This document shows positions 35,840 to 47,831 of a stretch of DNA of 64,000 nucleotides, in pieces. The position numbers were made by a program, and so were the translations under genes. Positions within the stretch are counted from its first letter, which is position 1, and each line of letters begins with the position of its first letter. Under the pieces are notes generated by a model. The model saw nothing but the letters and a program-made list of their open reading frames with translations, was not told the DNA's origin and made no database searches. Origin of the DNA: Cristatella mucedo (Eukaryota > Bryozoa > Phylactolaemata > Cristatellidae). Location of the stretch: positions 5,287,001 through 5,351,000 of the forward strand of contig WPIO01000017.1 in the NCBI GenBank assembly GCA_009760855.2, read 5' to 3'.

Positions 35840-37800
35840 TTCCTGCACCGAGTGCGCGCCTGAAAGGGCCGCTCGCACGCCTACGACGAGTCCGCGGTAA
35901 TTGGACATCAAGCTAGCCACGACAAAGCAAACCCCTCGGGGTTGGGCAATGCGGGCGTAGGACCAAACCCGAAGACCAAACCCGACAACTCAGCGCATCT
36001 AATTAGCGACAGGATCGGTATAATTGCCGGTCTGCAGCTAGTAGACGAAAGGCGGCGACCGCCGCGTCCTGAAGAGCGCGGGCCGTTTGCAGCGCGCACT
36101 GACCACGTAACTGCACTCGGAGCCCGAACGCTAATGCGGAGCGCGTGCGCGCGTGCGCGCGTGCGGCGCGCGGGCCGTTGGGAGAGCGAAGGCTGCCGAG
36201 CCAGCAGGTGCAACTCGGCCGGAGGCTGGAGAATCGAAGGATCGCTTTGAAGCGAAAGCGGCGCGCGCGCAACGTCCGGGTCCAACGCTCGCTCCTCGCG
36301 ACCGCTACGTCTACGAAGTGCTTCGCAGGCGTCGCGGCGGCGGCGGCGGCCGCCGCCGCCGCGACGCCTGCAAGCTTCCCAAGCTCGGAGCTCTCTGCAG
36401 CTGCAGCGCGAAGAGAGCGACATCCGCCCGCTCGCCGCTCTATGCCACCGCGCGTGACTCTGCCCTGCAGTTGGTCAGCCGGCAGTTGTAGTCAGCCGTA
36501 CTTTTGAGGCCGTCACGCGCGCGCGCTCAATAGTGCAGCCGACTAGTCAGCCGTACTTTTGGATCTCCGGCCGTACTACTTTTTCGAGACTCTGAATAGC
36601 GCAGCCGCCCGTCGCCCGTGCGCACCGCAACCGCCACCGCCGTCGCCGCCGTCGAAGTGCGGATTGCCGTGCAAGTGCTCGCTCGCCATTAAGTGAGCAG
36701 CGTCCGGCTAGAGCCACGTTCGACTAGAGTTCACGCCGACTGGCCGATCGCGCGACTGCCGCCGCAGAGCTGCCTGCTCAGCGGCGGCGGCGGAGGAATT
36801 TCGCTCAGTTTCTCACGCGGCGCTTCCTCCGCTCAGCTCGACCTATGCGCAGCGCGCCATAGTTTTTTCGCAACGGCACGCCGCTGCCGTCTGCGGCCGC
36901 TGTCATTTGCTTCGAAAGCCGGGGGGTCTCGCTTCGCGAAGCGCGCGCAGGCATTTGACGAACGTGTCGTCGGAGCTCGGGCCTCGCATCGCGGTCGAAT
37001 TCCCTAAACGCCACCGCCGCTGCTGCGTGCGTGCGCGCGCGCGCCGCGCGCGGAAGCGAAGAGGTGGCCGGAGCCGCGTAGGCGGGCGAAAGTGGCTTCC
37101 CGGTCACTGCCCGCGCACGCAAGCGAGGGCTATCGAGCGGCACGCCATCGGTTCCGGTTTGCCGTCGCCATAGGAAATCTTCGCGCCAACCAGCGCACGC
37201 GCCTGCCGAGTCGCCTAACTGTCGCCAGCTTTTTGACGCTAGCGGGGGTGGGGGCAGCTTTCGCTGCACTTTGGCAGCGCCGCGTGGGCGCGGCACGGGT
37301 AGCGCCGCGCGGCCTCGCCGGCAGAAAAGGCGAGATTCTCACTGCTCGTAGTGCAACCAAATCATGCAATGCCCAGTCGAGGCTGGATTTAAGAGTACTC
37401 GCTATAAATAAACCGTTCGTCGGGGCGGCCTCTACGCCGCGTCTTTGTACCGCAATAATCGCGTAAGCGTCACTCCGCTTGGCGGCCGCTTGCTTGCTAC
37501 GGCATATAGCGCTCTTTGGCTCGGCGGAGCAAGTTCTGGACGAGTGGCAACCGACGGTGAATTTCAACTCTTGCGGCCTCGATGGTGAGCGAAGTTTGAC
37601 ACTCTGACAGCACACAAACGACGACGCGGAGACACCGAGCGGGCTTCAACAACCGCGTATTTGGCCAACGCTCCCAGCGCAACAGCACTTCGCCGTTCTC
37701 CCCTCCATCTCGTTCCAAATCTCCTCTCCCCTCGGTCTGCCTTATCTCCCCCGTCCGCTCCACAGTCCTAAACGCCACCTCTGCTTAGCAGCGAAAGTTC
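35840..37800. other. CpG-rich region of unknown role
   Basis: Very GC- and CpG-rich from about 36050 to 37330, with CGG/CCG runs and a perfect 23-bp-arm palindrome at 36325-36371. It resembles an unmethylated promoter-type island. Minus-strand 37600-37497 has an open end reading QTSLTIEAARVEIHRRLPLV up to a TAG stop, after a possible acceptor TGCTGTCAG; I do not recognise it. Confidence 0.35.
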
Positions 37801-37805
37801 ATCAA

Positions 37806-38042
37806 ATGCAAGTTGATGAACCGCAGCTGCTAGCCGGTTTGTATCTAAGCTACGTGCAATGGCTACTCAAGGGTAGGTCAGAGGACGGTAGCTGCACGCT
37901 GGCCTTCATCCAAGACACGGTGAGCTACTTACTTCTTGCGATCGACAAATACTTCACCGCACGAGAGCGAGAATTAGCTGGCTCTCCGACAGAAGCGTTT
38001 TCCCTTACGGTGTCAGAAAGAATGTCGACGACGACGATGTAG
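37806..38042 (+). CDS. Small unassigned ORF, 78 codons
   Basis: Opens MQVDEPQLLAGLYLSYVQWL and continues with TLAFIQDTVSYLLLAIDKYF to a TAG stop. The amphipathic helical look is protein-like. A possible donor (ACG-GTGAGC) lies inside at about 37920. No family is recognised; it could be an exon, a decayed mobile-element gene, or chance. Confidence 0.25.
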   Translation: MQVDEPQLLAGLYLSYVQWLLKGRSEDGSCTLAFIQDTVSYLLLAIDKYFTARERELAGSPTEAFSLTVSERMSTTTM

Positions 38043-38374
38043 TCACGTGATGTGATCGCGAAGAACTGTAGGCCTCTCTTCAGCGTGACAATTGCACGAC
38101 TCCGAGGCCGAGTGGAGCGGTGTTAATTGAATCAAGGGATACTGACTCACGTTGTCGGCGGCGAAGGAATACGAAACGATCGTACGGCACATTTCTCCGA
38201 GAAAGAAAAGGAAATATGCTCATAGTTCAATAGCTCAAAGTTCAATAGTTCTCAGCAGCCCTTTCAGTAAGCTTTCGTCGTTATCTCTTGGCGACGCCTC
38301 CCGGTCCAATGTCTTGAAAACACACCGTGCCTGACACTTGCATATGTTATCACCAATCATTTAGTAACGCTTTC

Positions 38375-38455
38375 TATAGAGCATCTGTAAAGTTTCTAGA
38401 AAGAGAATCAGTTCTCTGAGGCGCTATACAAACGTAATATTATTGTCATTATTTC
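38375..38455 (+). mobile_element. LINE family A 3' tail, solo
   Basis: AAGTTTCTAGAAAGAGAATCAGTTCTCTGAGGCGCTATACAAACG plus ATATTATTG. Confidence 0.65.
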
Positions 38456-38719
38456 GATGGCATCTCGAGCCATAGCTTCCAGCACGGTGGCGACTTTAGT
38501 GGGTCCATACTTTGCGGACCTTTTGTAAGCTATCATTTAATAGTTGAAATGGTCTTTCAGAGTCATCCACTCCGACGCAGTAACATTCTGCACTAAAAAT
38601 GCTCGGGTTGGGCTCAGCCATTCGGCCGATAAATTTATAGCGAAAGAGTAAACCGAATTCTCACGTCATGTTAAGCTTGTGGACAGTCCGAATGTTACCA
38701 CGAACCAATTGATCATGCT

Positions 38720-38810
38720 TTTATTATTTCATATGCCGTGTTTGAAAACATATTTAGTTTTCTGATGGTGCTATATAAATGTATTAATATTATTATTATT
38801 ATTATTATGC
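38720..38810 (+). mobile_element. LINE 3' tail, diverged, with (ATT)n
   Basis: ATATTTAGTTTTCTGATGGTGCTATATAAATG followed by an (ATT)n run at 38782-38808. Confidence 0.55.
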
Positions 38811-39020
38811 TGAGTCAACACACGGCATAAAATTCGCCATGCTGAACGATTTATTAAAGATAACTAGCAGGTTTTTATGGTCGCTTTCCGTGAGGTGGCT
38901 CTGCCGAAAGACGTATCGGTGAAAACCATCAATGCCAAATTTCACTTCAGCATTTTCACCAATACGCCCGTGGACAGAACCTCGTTGAAGAAAGCGCCCA
39001 TAAAAAAAACTACTTGACAT
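38810..39020 (-). mobile_element. Gypsy-type RNase H fragment
   Basis: In reverse the frame reads IGENAEVKFGIDGFHRYVF then TESDHKNLLVIFNKSFS. This corresponds to the RNase HI region of Gypsy/Ty3 polyproteins, where a Phe-His-Arg-Tyr stretch precedes a (T/E)SDHKPL box. No reverse transcriptase was recognised upstream on this strand, so it is a relic. Confidence 0.65.
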
Positions 39021-39429
39021 CTTGAATGACCTTACCGCCTAGGTAAGGTCACGGCGATTGCAGCGTATGAGACTTTGCTGCCTTCGCCATCACTTCACCT
39101 TAGTCCACAACCATGGGACGGAGCTCGGCACGGAGCAGATGCATTCAGAAGTGTTCCAAATGTCTTACGTGAGTGGCAAGACGAGGAACACGTTTCATCT
39201 GTTCTTCACCAGACCGTACCGGCACACTTCCGCCCGAAGGCCACGTTGAGAAGCAGCCACCGAAAGCGTAATGGATAACGTTACGTCGTATAAGCTAAGA
39301 AGAGACGCATTAATCGCAAGGCTTGTATTGTCGTCAAAGGCTTTAATAAGGTTGGCATCGCAGCGCCGTGTGACGTGGCTTAATTACTGAAAATGAATTG
39401 GACCTGACCAAGACCTGACTAAATCGGTC

Positions 39430-42065
39430 AAGGGTCTAACTATTAACGACTCAACTCCAAAGGCTTCTCTTTCTTTGATATCCATCCTAGATCAATCAGA
39501 ACTGGTGGCAGAATCGTCGTTATTACACGCTCACCTTTAAATTTCAAGCCTTTGTAGTCCCCTCGAAGCAGTCTTTCAAATCTATTGTTTTGAGTTCACC
39601 TGACAACCAGCTGCCAATAGTGGAAGTAGTCTATCGCCTGCCAGCGACATAGTCCTCCTTTATCTCAAATTTATCTGAGCTCACTTCGATTCTGTGTGCA
39701 AGAAATCGATCTTTCCTCCTTACGGATGATTTCAACATTCAGTTTTATAATTTATCTGACACTTTCAGCATCAAGTTGTGTGCTCTGACCAACCCACGCG
39801 TCTTGTAGCTCACATGAATGTCCCTACTCACATCAAGAATCACGCACTTGAACGAATTTTATACTATGAATCCACGCTCTCATAGTTTATTATTACCAAA
39901 TTCTGCTTGTCTGACCACTTTCAGATCTTATTCAGCCTATAGTGTGTGCCCTCCTCTGCATATCAGTCACATGTGAAACCCGAAACATAAAGAGTCTTGA
40001 AATCAATGCTGTCCCGCGTGATTATCATCTTGGGCTCTGTTGCTCCACCCTCCGTCTGACCTGTCATCATTGGTAGAATCCTAAAGCGCGACACTAGCAG
40101 GCATATTAACGAGTTTGCCCCTCTGACTAAGCGGACTGTTCGCTCTCGTCCAGACGACCGGTTGTTTTCCGAAGACATTAAACTGGCTGGGTCTACAAAG
40201 CGAAAGCTTGACAAAACATATACAAGATCAGGACTTACTGTCCTTCGACGGGGATATGAGGGCTACTGTACATCGTACCAATCAATCCTAGCAAAGGCCA
40301 AGTTTAGTTTCTATCACAGGTACACATTCTCAAGATTTTGATGTCTGCAATCAACCATCTCCTTAAACGTTCCCAGGTTAGCTTCTTGCCTATATATCCT
40401 TGTGATGTTCTAGCCAATCGCTTCTCCAGCTCCTTTGTCAACAAGATAGACAAGATCAGGGAGTCCATCTCTAGGCTGGCAGCACCCCCCCCTGGAATCC
40501 TGTCCCTCAATTCCGTGTAGCACCTCAATGTCTACATTCAAGGAGGCCACAAGTGACCTCATCCTGAAGTTCATATCCAAATCAAAGCAGACAACTAGTT
40601 CTCTAGACCCTGTTCCTATCTGCTGTCATGCATAACTAACATAATAAATATGCCATTGGACTCAGGTCATGTCCCAGCACCGTTCTAAAAGGCTGTAGTC
40701 AGGCCACAACGCAAGAAAGCATCCATAAACCAAGAGAACCATAGTAACGTCCGCCACGTCTCCATTCTACAGTTCCTATCAAAGACACTGGAACGTGGTA
40801 GACTGGCTTAACTCCAATATTGAAAATTCACACTCGAGCTAATAAGTTCGTCTGGCTTTAGCACTAATCACTCCACAGAGTCAGCATTGCTTTGAGTGTA
40901 CAACGACCTACTTAGTAATGCAGACTTAGGTAGAGTCTCTCTGCTTGTTTGGCTTGATCTTTCGGCGGATTTGACTCTATCGATCACCAAGTCCTTCTCG
41001 AGCGCTTCTCATTCCTCCTGGGCATCGCTGGTACTGCACCGCAATAGCGTAGGTCTTATCTCAGTGGGAGACTCCAGAGTATTGGTGTGAACGGAAAATG
41101 ATCATCCGGGAAGCCATTGAAATACTCTCCCTTTTGCCGACGCAATTTCCAGACGCAATCTAAGCTTTCACTTCTATGCAGATGACACCCAGTTGTACCT
41201 TTGCTTTGATCCCTCTCAGCCCTCCAGCACATCGAATTCTCTCAACTACCTTGCTTGAATGTATTAATGACATCTGCACACGGATGGCAGCAAACTTTCT
41301 TAAATTGCGTGAGGATAAAACTAGCTTGCTAGTTATGGATAAACCAAGCGGGATTTAGAAATAGGAAAACCTAACGGTCAAAATTGGCTCTGCCAGCATA
41401 TCTCCCGTTGAATCTGCACGAAATCCACGTGTCCTGTTTCAGTGGCCTTTCATTAGACGGCCACATAAGCTTCTTAGTCAAGTCTTTCTACTTTCAGCTA
41501 CATAACATTGGCAAAATTCGGGCTTGCTTAGGCAGGGATATCGCATCTAAAGTTGGTCCATGCATTTGTAATATCCCGTCTCGACTTCTGTAACTCACTG
41601 CTTGTTGCTCAGCCGGCCTGTGCCATCAGGCACAAGTTGGAGCAAAACTGTGCAGCTAAGCACGCTGTCGTGAACATCGTAGTTATCACACCACACCACC
41701 CCAGTTCTCAATGGCTCCCAGTCAAGCAGTGAATCGACTTCAAGCTTCTGTCACCCTCTTTTAGGACTCTTCATTCTTTGGCTCCAGCCTTCCTATCAGA
41801 TCTACTCCCTCACCTGGCTATGCATCGTACCACTCGCTTCTCTGAATCGAAATTGTTTATCTACACTTTTTACAAAATTCTAAACCTTCGGAGACCGTGC
41901 CTTTAGTTCATATGCTGCCAAAGCCTAGAGCTCACTTTTTTACATTGAGCATGGTACGATTAGCCATTCAATCACGCTTTCTTTACTGCAAATGTGAAGT
42001 GCCAAGAAAGAGTGTAAGTTCTCTGAGAGCGCTATGCAATTCTATAATAATAATTATTATTATAA
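39430..42065 (+). mobile_element. LINE family A, long degraded copy (EN-RT-tail)
   Basis: This is the longest copy. Endonuclease remnants (PIVEVVYRLPA at 39615, LLTDDFNIQF at 39717) are followed by the linker ([18 protein letters not shown], 40105), the pre-RT region, SLLVWLDLSADLTL at 40935, [19 protein letters not shown] at 41173, ANFLKLREDKTSLLVMDKPS at 41290 and the C-terminus, then the tail GAGCGCTATGCAATTC plus (ATT)-like run at 42045. Many stops and frameshifts make it inactive. It shows that family A encodes an AP-type endonuclease and a reverse transcriptase, as in the Jockey/CR1/L2 group. Confidence 0.82.
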
Positions 42066-42099
42066 GCCTGCAGAGGAGCGACAGCTGACACTTTAAGCA

Positions 42100-42686
42100 T
42101 TGCTTTCATTTCTTGTTACAGAGGTGGCCAGATAGGCGCCACCAGTTGCTAAAACTTCGGTCAACTTGTCTGGGTACGTAACGACATCGATAACATGGTG
42201 GCAGCTTGCAGCGAATGTCAAGAGAACCGAAACTCTAACCCGTCTATGACCTCTATGAAACATTCTGTCTTGAAATTGTCGTACCAGAAACTGTCGGTTG
42301 ACATGTTCCAGTTCATCCAGTTGACTTCAATTGAAGTGATTAAATGCTGTCGATCGATGCAGCAAATGGGTCACTAAAGATAAAATCTCCGAAATATACG
42401 CGGAGGACGTCGTGCAAATCTTTGATTCAGTGTTTGCAAACTTCGGGATCGCGAAGGAACTACTGAGTGACAATGGCCCACAGTACCGAGTACCAGTCGC
42501 TAGCACCGAGTTTTGAGACTGCGGTTCGTTTGGATGTTCGGATTACTATCCCAGTCCTCGTGTTATCCTCAAAAAAACTGCCTGGCGGAGCGATTTATTA
42601 GGACAGGGAAAGCAAATATGACGACATTTTTCGGCAAAGGTAAATCCGTGAGTGCTGTCCTGCGAACCACGAGGACACACATGCTG
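42100..42686 (+). mobile_element. Gypsy integrase fragment
   Basis: DIDNMVAACSECQENRNSNP (42185-42245) matches the zinc-binding end of Gypsy integrases; EDVVQIFDSVFANFGIAKE with LLSDNGPQY (42402-42486) is the core with the SDNGPQ motif. Frameshifts separate the pieces. Probable same element as the LTR that follows. Confidence 0.75.
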
Positions 42687-42938
42687 TGTGAGCTGCTGCT
42701 TCTCGGCCGCTGATGTACGCCACGCCTGCGGCGGGTGGTTGAACCACTGACTCGGGGCAGCCTTTGACGTAAGCATGTGGCCCACCACAGATGCATCCCT
42801 TATCTGTGGTGAGTCAGCCCCCAGCTCGTATATGTACCCGCTGGGGGAATAAAGAGGAGAGTCTCGTTCACCGATCACGTTCGCCCGCTGTGTCTTCGTG
42901 AGACTCCATTAGAACAGCCGCATCCGGAGACTGTCACA
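42687..42938 (+). mobile_element. Probable Gypsy 3' LTR
   Basis: A 252-bp segment starting TGTGAGCTGC and ending GACTGTCACA, directly downstream of integrase remnants, with AATAAA at about 42849. Its ends (TGTGAG..CTGTCACA) match those of the LTR at 60003-60468. No 5' partner copy was seen. Confidence 0.5.
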
Positions 42939-43739
42939 TAACACACATCAATTGGAGACGGACTTCCTGCGACAGCTACTTTACTGCAGGATCGCCGGTT
43001 AAGAACACTATTGCCTCTTGATGAGCTAGCATTAGTGCCTTGCTTGGCAGCAACATCACTGGTTCTCCAGTCAGTGGCTGCCAAGCAGGATGGAACTGCC
43101 ACCAGCTCAGTTCCTGCATCTCTGATTTCCGTTAATCGTCCGGTCACTACATGCGATCTAATCCTATCACTTGAGTATTCAATGACAAAGCAGCTGACGG
43201 CGATGGCCGTCCTCTGACTAGCAGCACCGAAGCCCACGGTATGCATTCAACTCGGAGAAAACGTAGTCGTTACATCCCAGAAAATAACCGGACAGGTAGG
43301 AGCTGATTAGACGACGTCTCCGTATGCACCCATCCCGAAGATCCATGCACTAATGCGCTAGAGGAGCTTAGGAGTAATGCCCAGTGGGAAAAGTTGGTTA
43401 TAGTAATATTAATAAGGATTATTTCTTTCAAAATTCGTTGCACATTGAGAGGTTGTGCACATAGGGGTAGGCGCATGAAGAGGTCCTGGGACATTTGCAA
43501 TGGCGCCATCGCACCGAGGTGAATGCGAGCTGATGGCGAATACTGGCAGTCGGAATGAGCTCCGCAGCTCAGGCCCTCTCAGATGGGGCCGACAAAGATA
43601 AGAGCCCACGGCTCCAAATATGTGGATGGCTGAGGGCCAAGGACGCCGCGGGCAGCGATTGACCCATCGCTATGGACTCATCGCACCGTGGCCGCTACAC
43701 ACGAGAGCGGCCAACCAAAAACCAGGTTAGCGAATAACA

Positions 43740-44060
43740 GTTTATTCTTTCACTGACTCACAAGGCCCGCAGCGGCTTTGCTCTTTCATACCTAGCTGAA
43801 CTGCTGCACCAATTTCAGTATCCCCGTGCCTTCAGGTCCTTTATGGTCAATAAATTGGCCGTTCCATTCCTTCGCTAAGAGGCCATTAGTGACAGAAGCT
43901 TTTGCTCTGGAGGTCCTAGACTTCGGAACTAACTCCTACAATTATTATACGGCGGCATATTCTCTCCATTTGTGAACTCTGGCAATCCTTTGGAGCTACT
44001 CTTTGCTGCTACCTCCACGCTACACATTTCCCCGACTGTCCTGCCGACTCAGCTATGCTT
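43740..44060 (+). mobile_element. LINE family B 3' fragment
   Basis: ACTCACAAGGCCCGCAGCGG through the remnants of SYLAELLHQFQYPRAFRS-like text and CAGAAGCTTTTGCTCTGG matches 5505-5700 of the family B copy, with frameshifts. Confidence 0.7.
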
Positions 44061-44716
44061 ACCCATTTTTATATTTATTTTTACAACTATTTTACAACTT
44101 ATTTTTCACTTTGTGGCGTTTGGAATAGAAACATATATTGGCCAGTGCATGGCAATGCTATCTTGACCATATATATTGGCCTCTGCATGGTAACGCTGTC
44201 TTGACCTGAGCTAAGTATTGGACTTATTGCCAAACTTAAGCTTGTTGCTTCGTTCGCCTCATCTGCTCAGTTCGGATCAGCTATCCTGACTTCTTGAAAG
44301 GAACCATGTCTGCTCTTGTTGTATGCCGGACTTTCTCAGCCTTAGCTTTGGTTGGCGGCTTTTGTGGAGCAACTGATTCTAGTAGTTTTCTTGCGGATAG
44401 TTTAAAAAAGTTATGAAAGATAGTAAGCACTCCCGACAGGCACGGCCGACAGTAATGGGCCAGAGTAGGAATCGATTTCTACTGAACACGCAGCATCATA
44501 CTAAATAAGGATTGAAAGATGTCACCTGCCCTCGCAGATGGGTTGGGTAGATGGGTCCAACAAAGCTCAATAACCACATTTCCTGAAGATCAAAAGGCCC
44601 ATATCCGACTGATTACACGAGCCATCCCCCGGGGGAGTTCCCAAAATCAACAGCCGATAACGTCATTACAGAGCAATACGATTCACCAAAAGTTGCATCT
44701 TTCAACTTGACAACGC

Positions 44717-44898
44717 TGTGTATTTCTCAATGGGGTCCTCTGCGTCACAGCAGGTGCGTCACGTACGACACACAAGTGAGTATTTCTCAATGGGCTCATC
44801 TGCGTCACAGCAGGTGCATCACGTACGACACACAAGTGAGTATTTCTCAATGGGCTCATCTGCGTCACAGCAGGTGCATCACGTACGACACGAAAGAT
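44717..44898 (+). repeat. Tandem repeat, 3 x 60 bp
   Basis: Three head-to-tail units starting TATTTCTCAATGGG at 44721, 44781 and 44841. Units 2 and 3 appear identical; unit 1 differs at a few positions. A 60-bp period keeps a frame open on both strands (20-residue repeats), but no gene is supported. Confidence 0.93.
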
Positions 44899-45365
44899 CA
44901 GCGCATAGCAAATGCGTCCATAATCGTTCTCCACGGCAACTCCTGCTATCAAGAGCTCACCAAGGCATCAACACGGCACCGATTCTAAGTGTCGTGTCAT
45001 GAACGCATAGAGACGAAATCGGACTTCAGACATAGGAATTACGATGAAAGCTAGCCAGTCATTCCCAGTAGCAGCTGCAGACATGTGGTGAGCCCAAAAG
45101 AGACAAAAACGCATTCGTCTCTGATGCCAGGATGGAGAGAAGAAAGTTCTAACACCCTTGCATGTGGCACGATAGTTCTGACACCATTGTATGTTGTATG
45201 GCATACCGCATCTCAGCAGTTGACATGACAGTTACATACTAGCGATGCGTACGTGAACCAAGTCCTTCGTCTCGTTGTAGGCCTGCATACCAATTAGGCA
45301 GCCAAGCACGAACACGTAACGACCATCAACGGCACTACTTTGGAACATGGCGGCACTGATGATTG

Positions 45366-45563
45366 CTATGACAACTCAAAGCCAGCATTGCTGGCCATAG
45401 CATAACGAAGCTTTTCACGCAGAACACTCTTCTTTGGATAATTGGGAAGCTTGAGCAGGTTGAAGCAGGTGGATGATGTAGGTAAACGACCGGCAGGTTC
45501 GCGCCCACGGGTCTTGATGTTGAAGAAGCCTTTTATTACACTGCCCAAAGTATCTCCATAATC
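45366..45563 (-). CDS. UBE3B: UBE3B, last exon (catalytic Cys, stop)
   Basis: Acceptor CTGCTGCTAG; 65 codons and TAG. Contains [13 protein letters not shown], the active-site loop with Cys codon at 45465-45467 and the C-terminus ending FELS. No convincing AATAAA was seen in the first kilobase downstream. Confidence 0.96.
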   Translation of the reverse strand, partial: DYGDTLGSVIKGFFNIKTRGREPAGRLPTSSTCFNLLKLPNYPKKSVLREKLRYAMASNAGFELS

Positions 45564-47735
45564 CTAGCAGCAGAGAGAATGGTAGAGCATGTACAATTAT
45601 GCAGGCAACTGTCGACAAAGCCACTTGGATCGTCGAGGCAGCTTAAACAAACAACGGCAACTGTAAGCTTAATAGCTGCAGAGCAGCACAAATAGCACTT
45701 ACCATGTCATCAGATACCTCTACGCATCGTATGGAAAATGGTGGTTCAAGGTTAACAAAACCTAGTAGAGGAGGCTTGGAACAGCTGGTGACAAACTACA
45801 AAATATTACAAGCGATTGCAGTAAAACTAAACTAAAAACAAGCACAGGGTTTGGCCTTCACCCAGGAAAAAAAAATTCTTGCAGCTCACATCTCATTAAT
45901 CATACACACACCAATTCCAAAATGATATGAAATAAACACATCAGAACCAAATATGCATATTAAAAAACCTTATACTAGGCAAAGTCATACACAAGCCTGC
46001 CAAAATTTTAAAGGAGAATTCTTAGGCAAAATATGATTTTATAATGGCATCTATACCAGAGAAACAGGAGTGAGGATTGAGAGTGGACACATGGAAAGAG
46101 TGAGGAAAACGAGAAAGTCAACTGCGAAGACAACTAGACAGAGCGATTCAGACGGGGCAGATATAAGAGTAGTCGCCGAGATAAAGCCAATGAGAAAGAT
46201 TCGGATAGCCATACTCAGCTATAAGATAACACGAGATAAAAAGCAAGTAAAATGCAAAACCTAAGGCTGTAAATAGCTATCGATGCTTTACCACTGGCTA
46301 GAGTATTTCAATCATCACCAACTAGTCGGATATCTCATGGAAACACCTACCTTAAGAAACTGTCCCCTCTCCTTAGCAGTAAAGTCATTCTCGAGTACAT
46401 CCCAGAGCCACTTGATGACTTTGTGACTGTTGTGAAATCCTCCATAGTACTGTGTATGCCGCCTGTGATGAGAAGAAAAAAAAGGAAACCTGCAGCTCCG
46501 AATCACGTGACGATGCCGGAGCAGCTAGAGGCTACTTACCGTAGGTCTTCCAGATCAATGTCTATAGTGTCTCCCGAGATGAGCTTCTGCAGTTCCGGTG
46601 TGGAGAACATATCGAGCCAGTCCTTGTTCACGATGGAGCGGAAACCGCGTATGAGCGCAGCCGTCTGCTCTTTGATTTGCGTGTGCATTTTGAATCTGGC
46701 CATGTAATGAACATAGCTGATCCTAGAAGGAAAGCAATACTTCACAATGTTCAGCACATATGCCCAGCTATCTTGGCAATGGAGACTACTAATGAAATAG
46801 TCGGTGATATGCCGGCCAATGAGTAGTGCGATATTTTATTGTGTAACCAGATTACTGAACCAGTTGAAACATGCTCGGTATATTCCCGACGAGAACGTGA
46901 CCGCATCACACGCTCTCTTTGGCAACGGTTTGGCAGGTCAGTGAGTCATTGCGCTGAGCGTTGGCTGTCCTAGGCTTCCAACGGCTTTGCCCGAACTTGC
47001 CTAACGTACCAGCAGTAATATGCAAGCAATTCTTTGCGATTTCTCGAGAACCTGTTGTTGTTGCAAGCAGAACTGTGGGGGCTCAGTCCTTACCGTACCA
47101 TACTGTGTACCGTACTGTGAGTGTCAGGCGACCCTACCTTAGCCAGTAAGCATTACGAGGATATAATAACACCAGCTAAATTCTCAGCCAAAGCAAGCAA
47201 AGTCTCAGGATTCCGGGGATTGCTATTTCTTTGAAGCAGTATACCACAACCATGGCAACTGGCAGCAAGGAGGGCAAGAGCACAGGTGGGATTTTGGTTT
47301 GTGTGGCTAAACTTCGTCCATGGCAGGCATGGTACAAGGTCAAGAACTTTTCTTTAAAATCTGCTCAGAAACCCTCTACGGTCTCCTAAAACTTGTTGAA
47401 AAGCTGTTGAAAAGCTCTGCAGCTAGGCTTGTCTGTCGTGAGCGTCAAAGTTGCCACATCACACCACTTCTCCCCGACCTCCACTAGCTACCAGTCAAGC
47501 AACGGATCGACTTCAAGGTTTTGTCGCTCACTTTTAGGTCCCTTCATTCTTTGGCTCCAGACTATCTCTCAGATATACTCCCCATCAGGCCAAGCATCGT
47601 ACCACTCGCTTTTTGGAATCCAACAGTTTACTAATACCCCTTACAAACCTCAAATCCTTTGGAGACAGTGCATTTAGTTCGTATGTTCCCAAAACCTGGA
47701 ACTCGGTACGGGTAAACAGCACAGTACAGGTATAC

Positions 47736-47831
<96 letters not shown>

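Noticed and set aside
44717-44898. CRISPR array
   Set aside because: Only three directly abutting 60-bp units with no variable spacers, and the DNA is animal.
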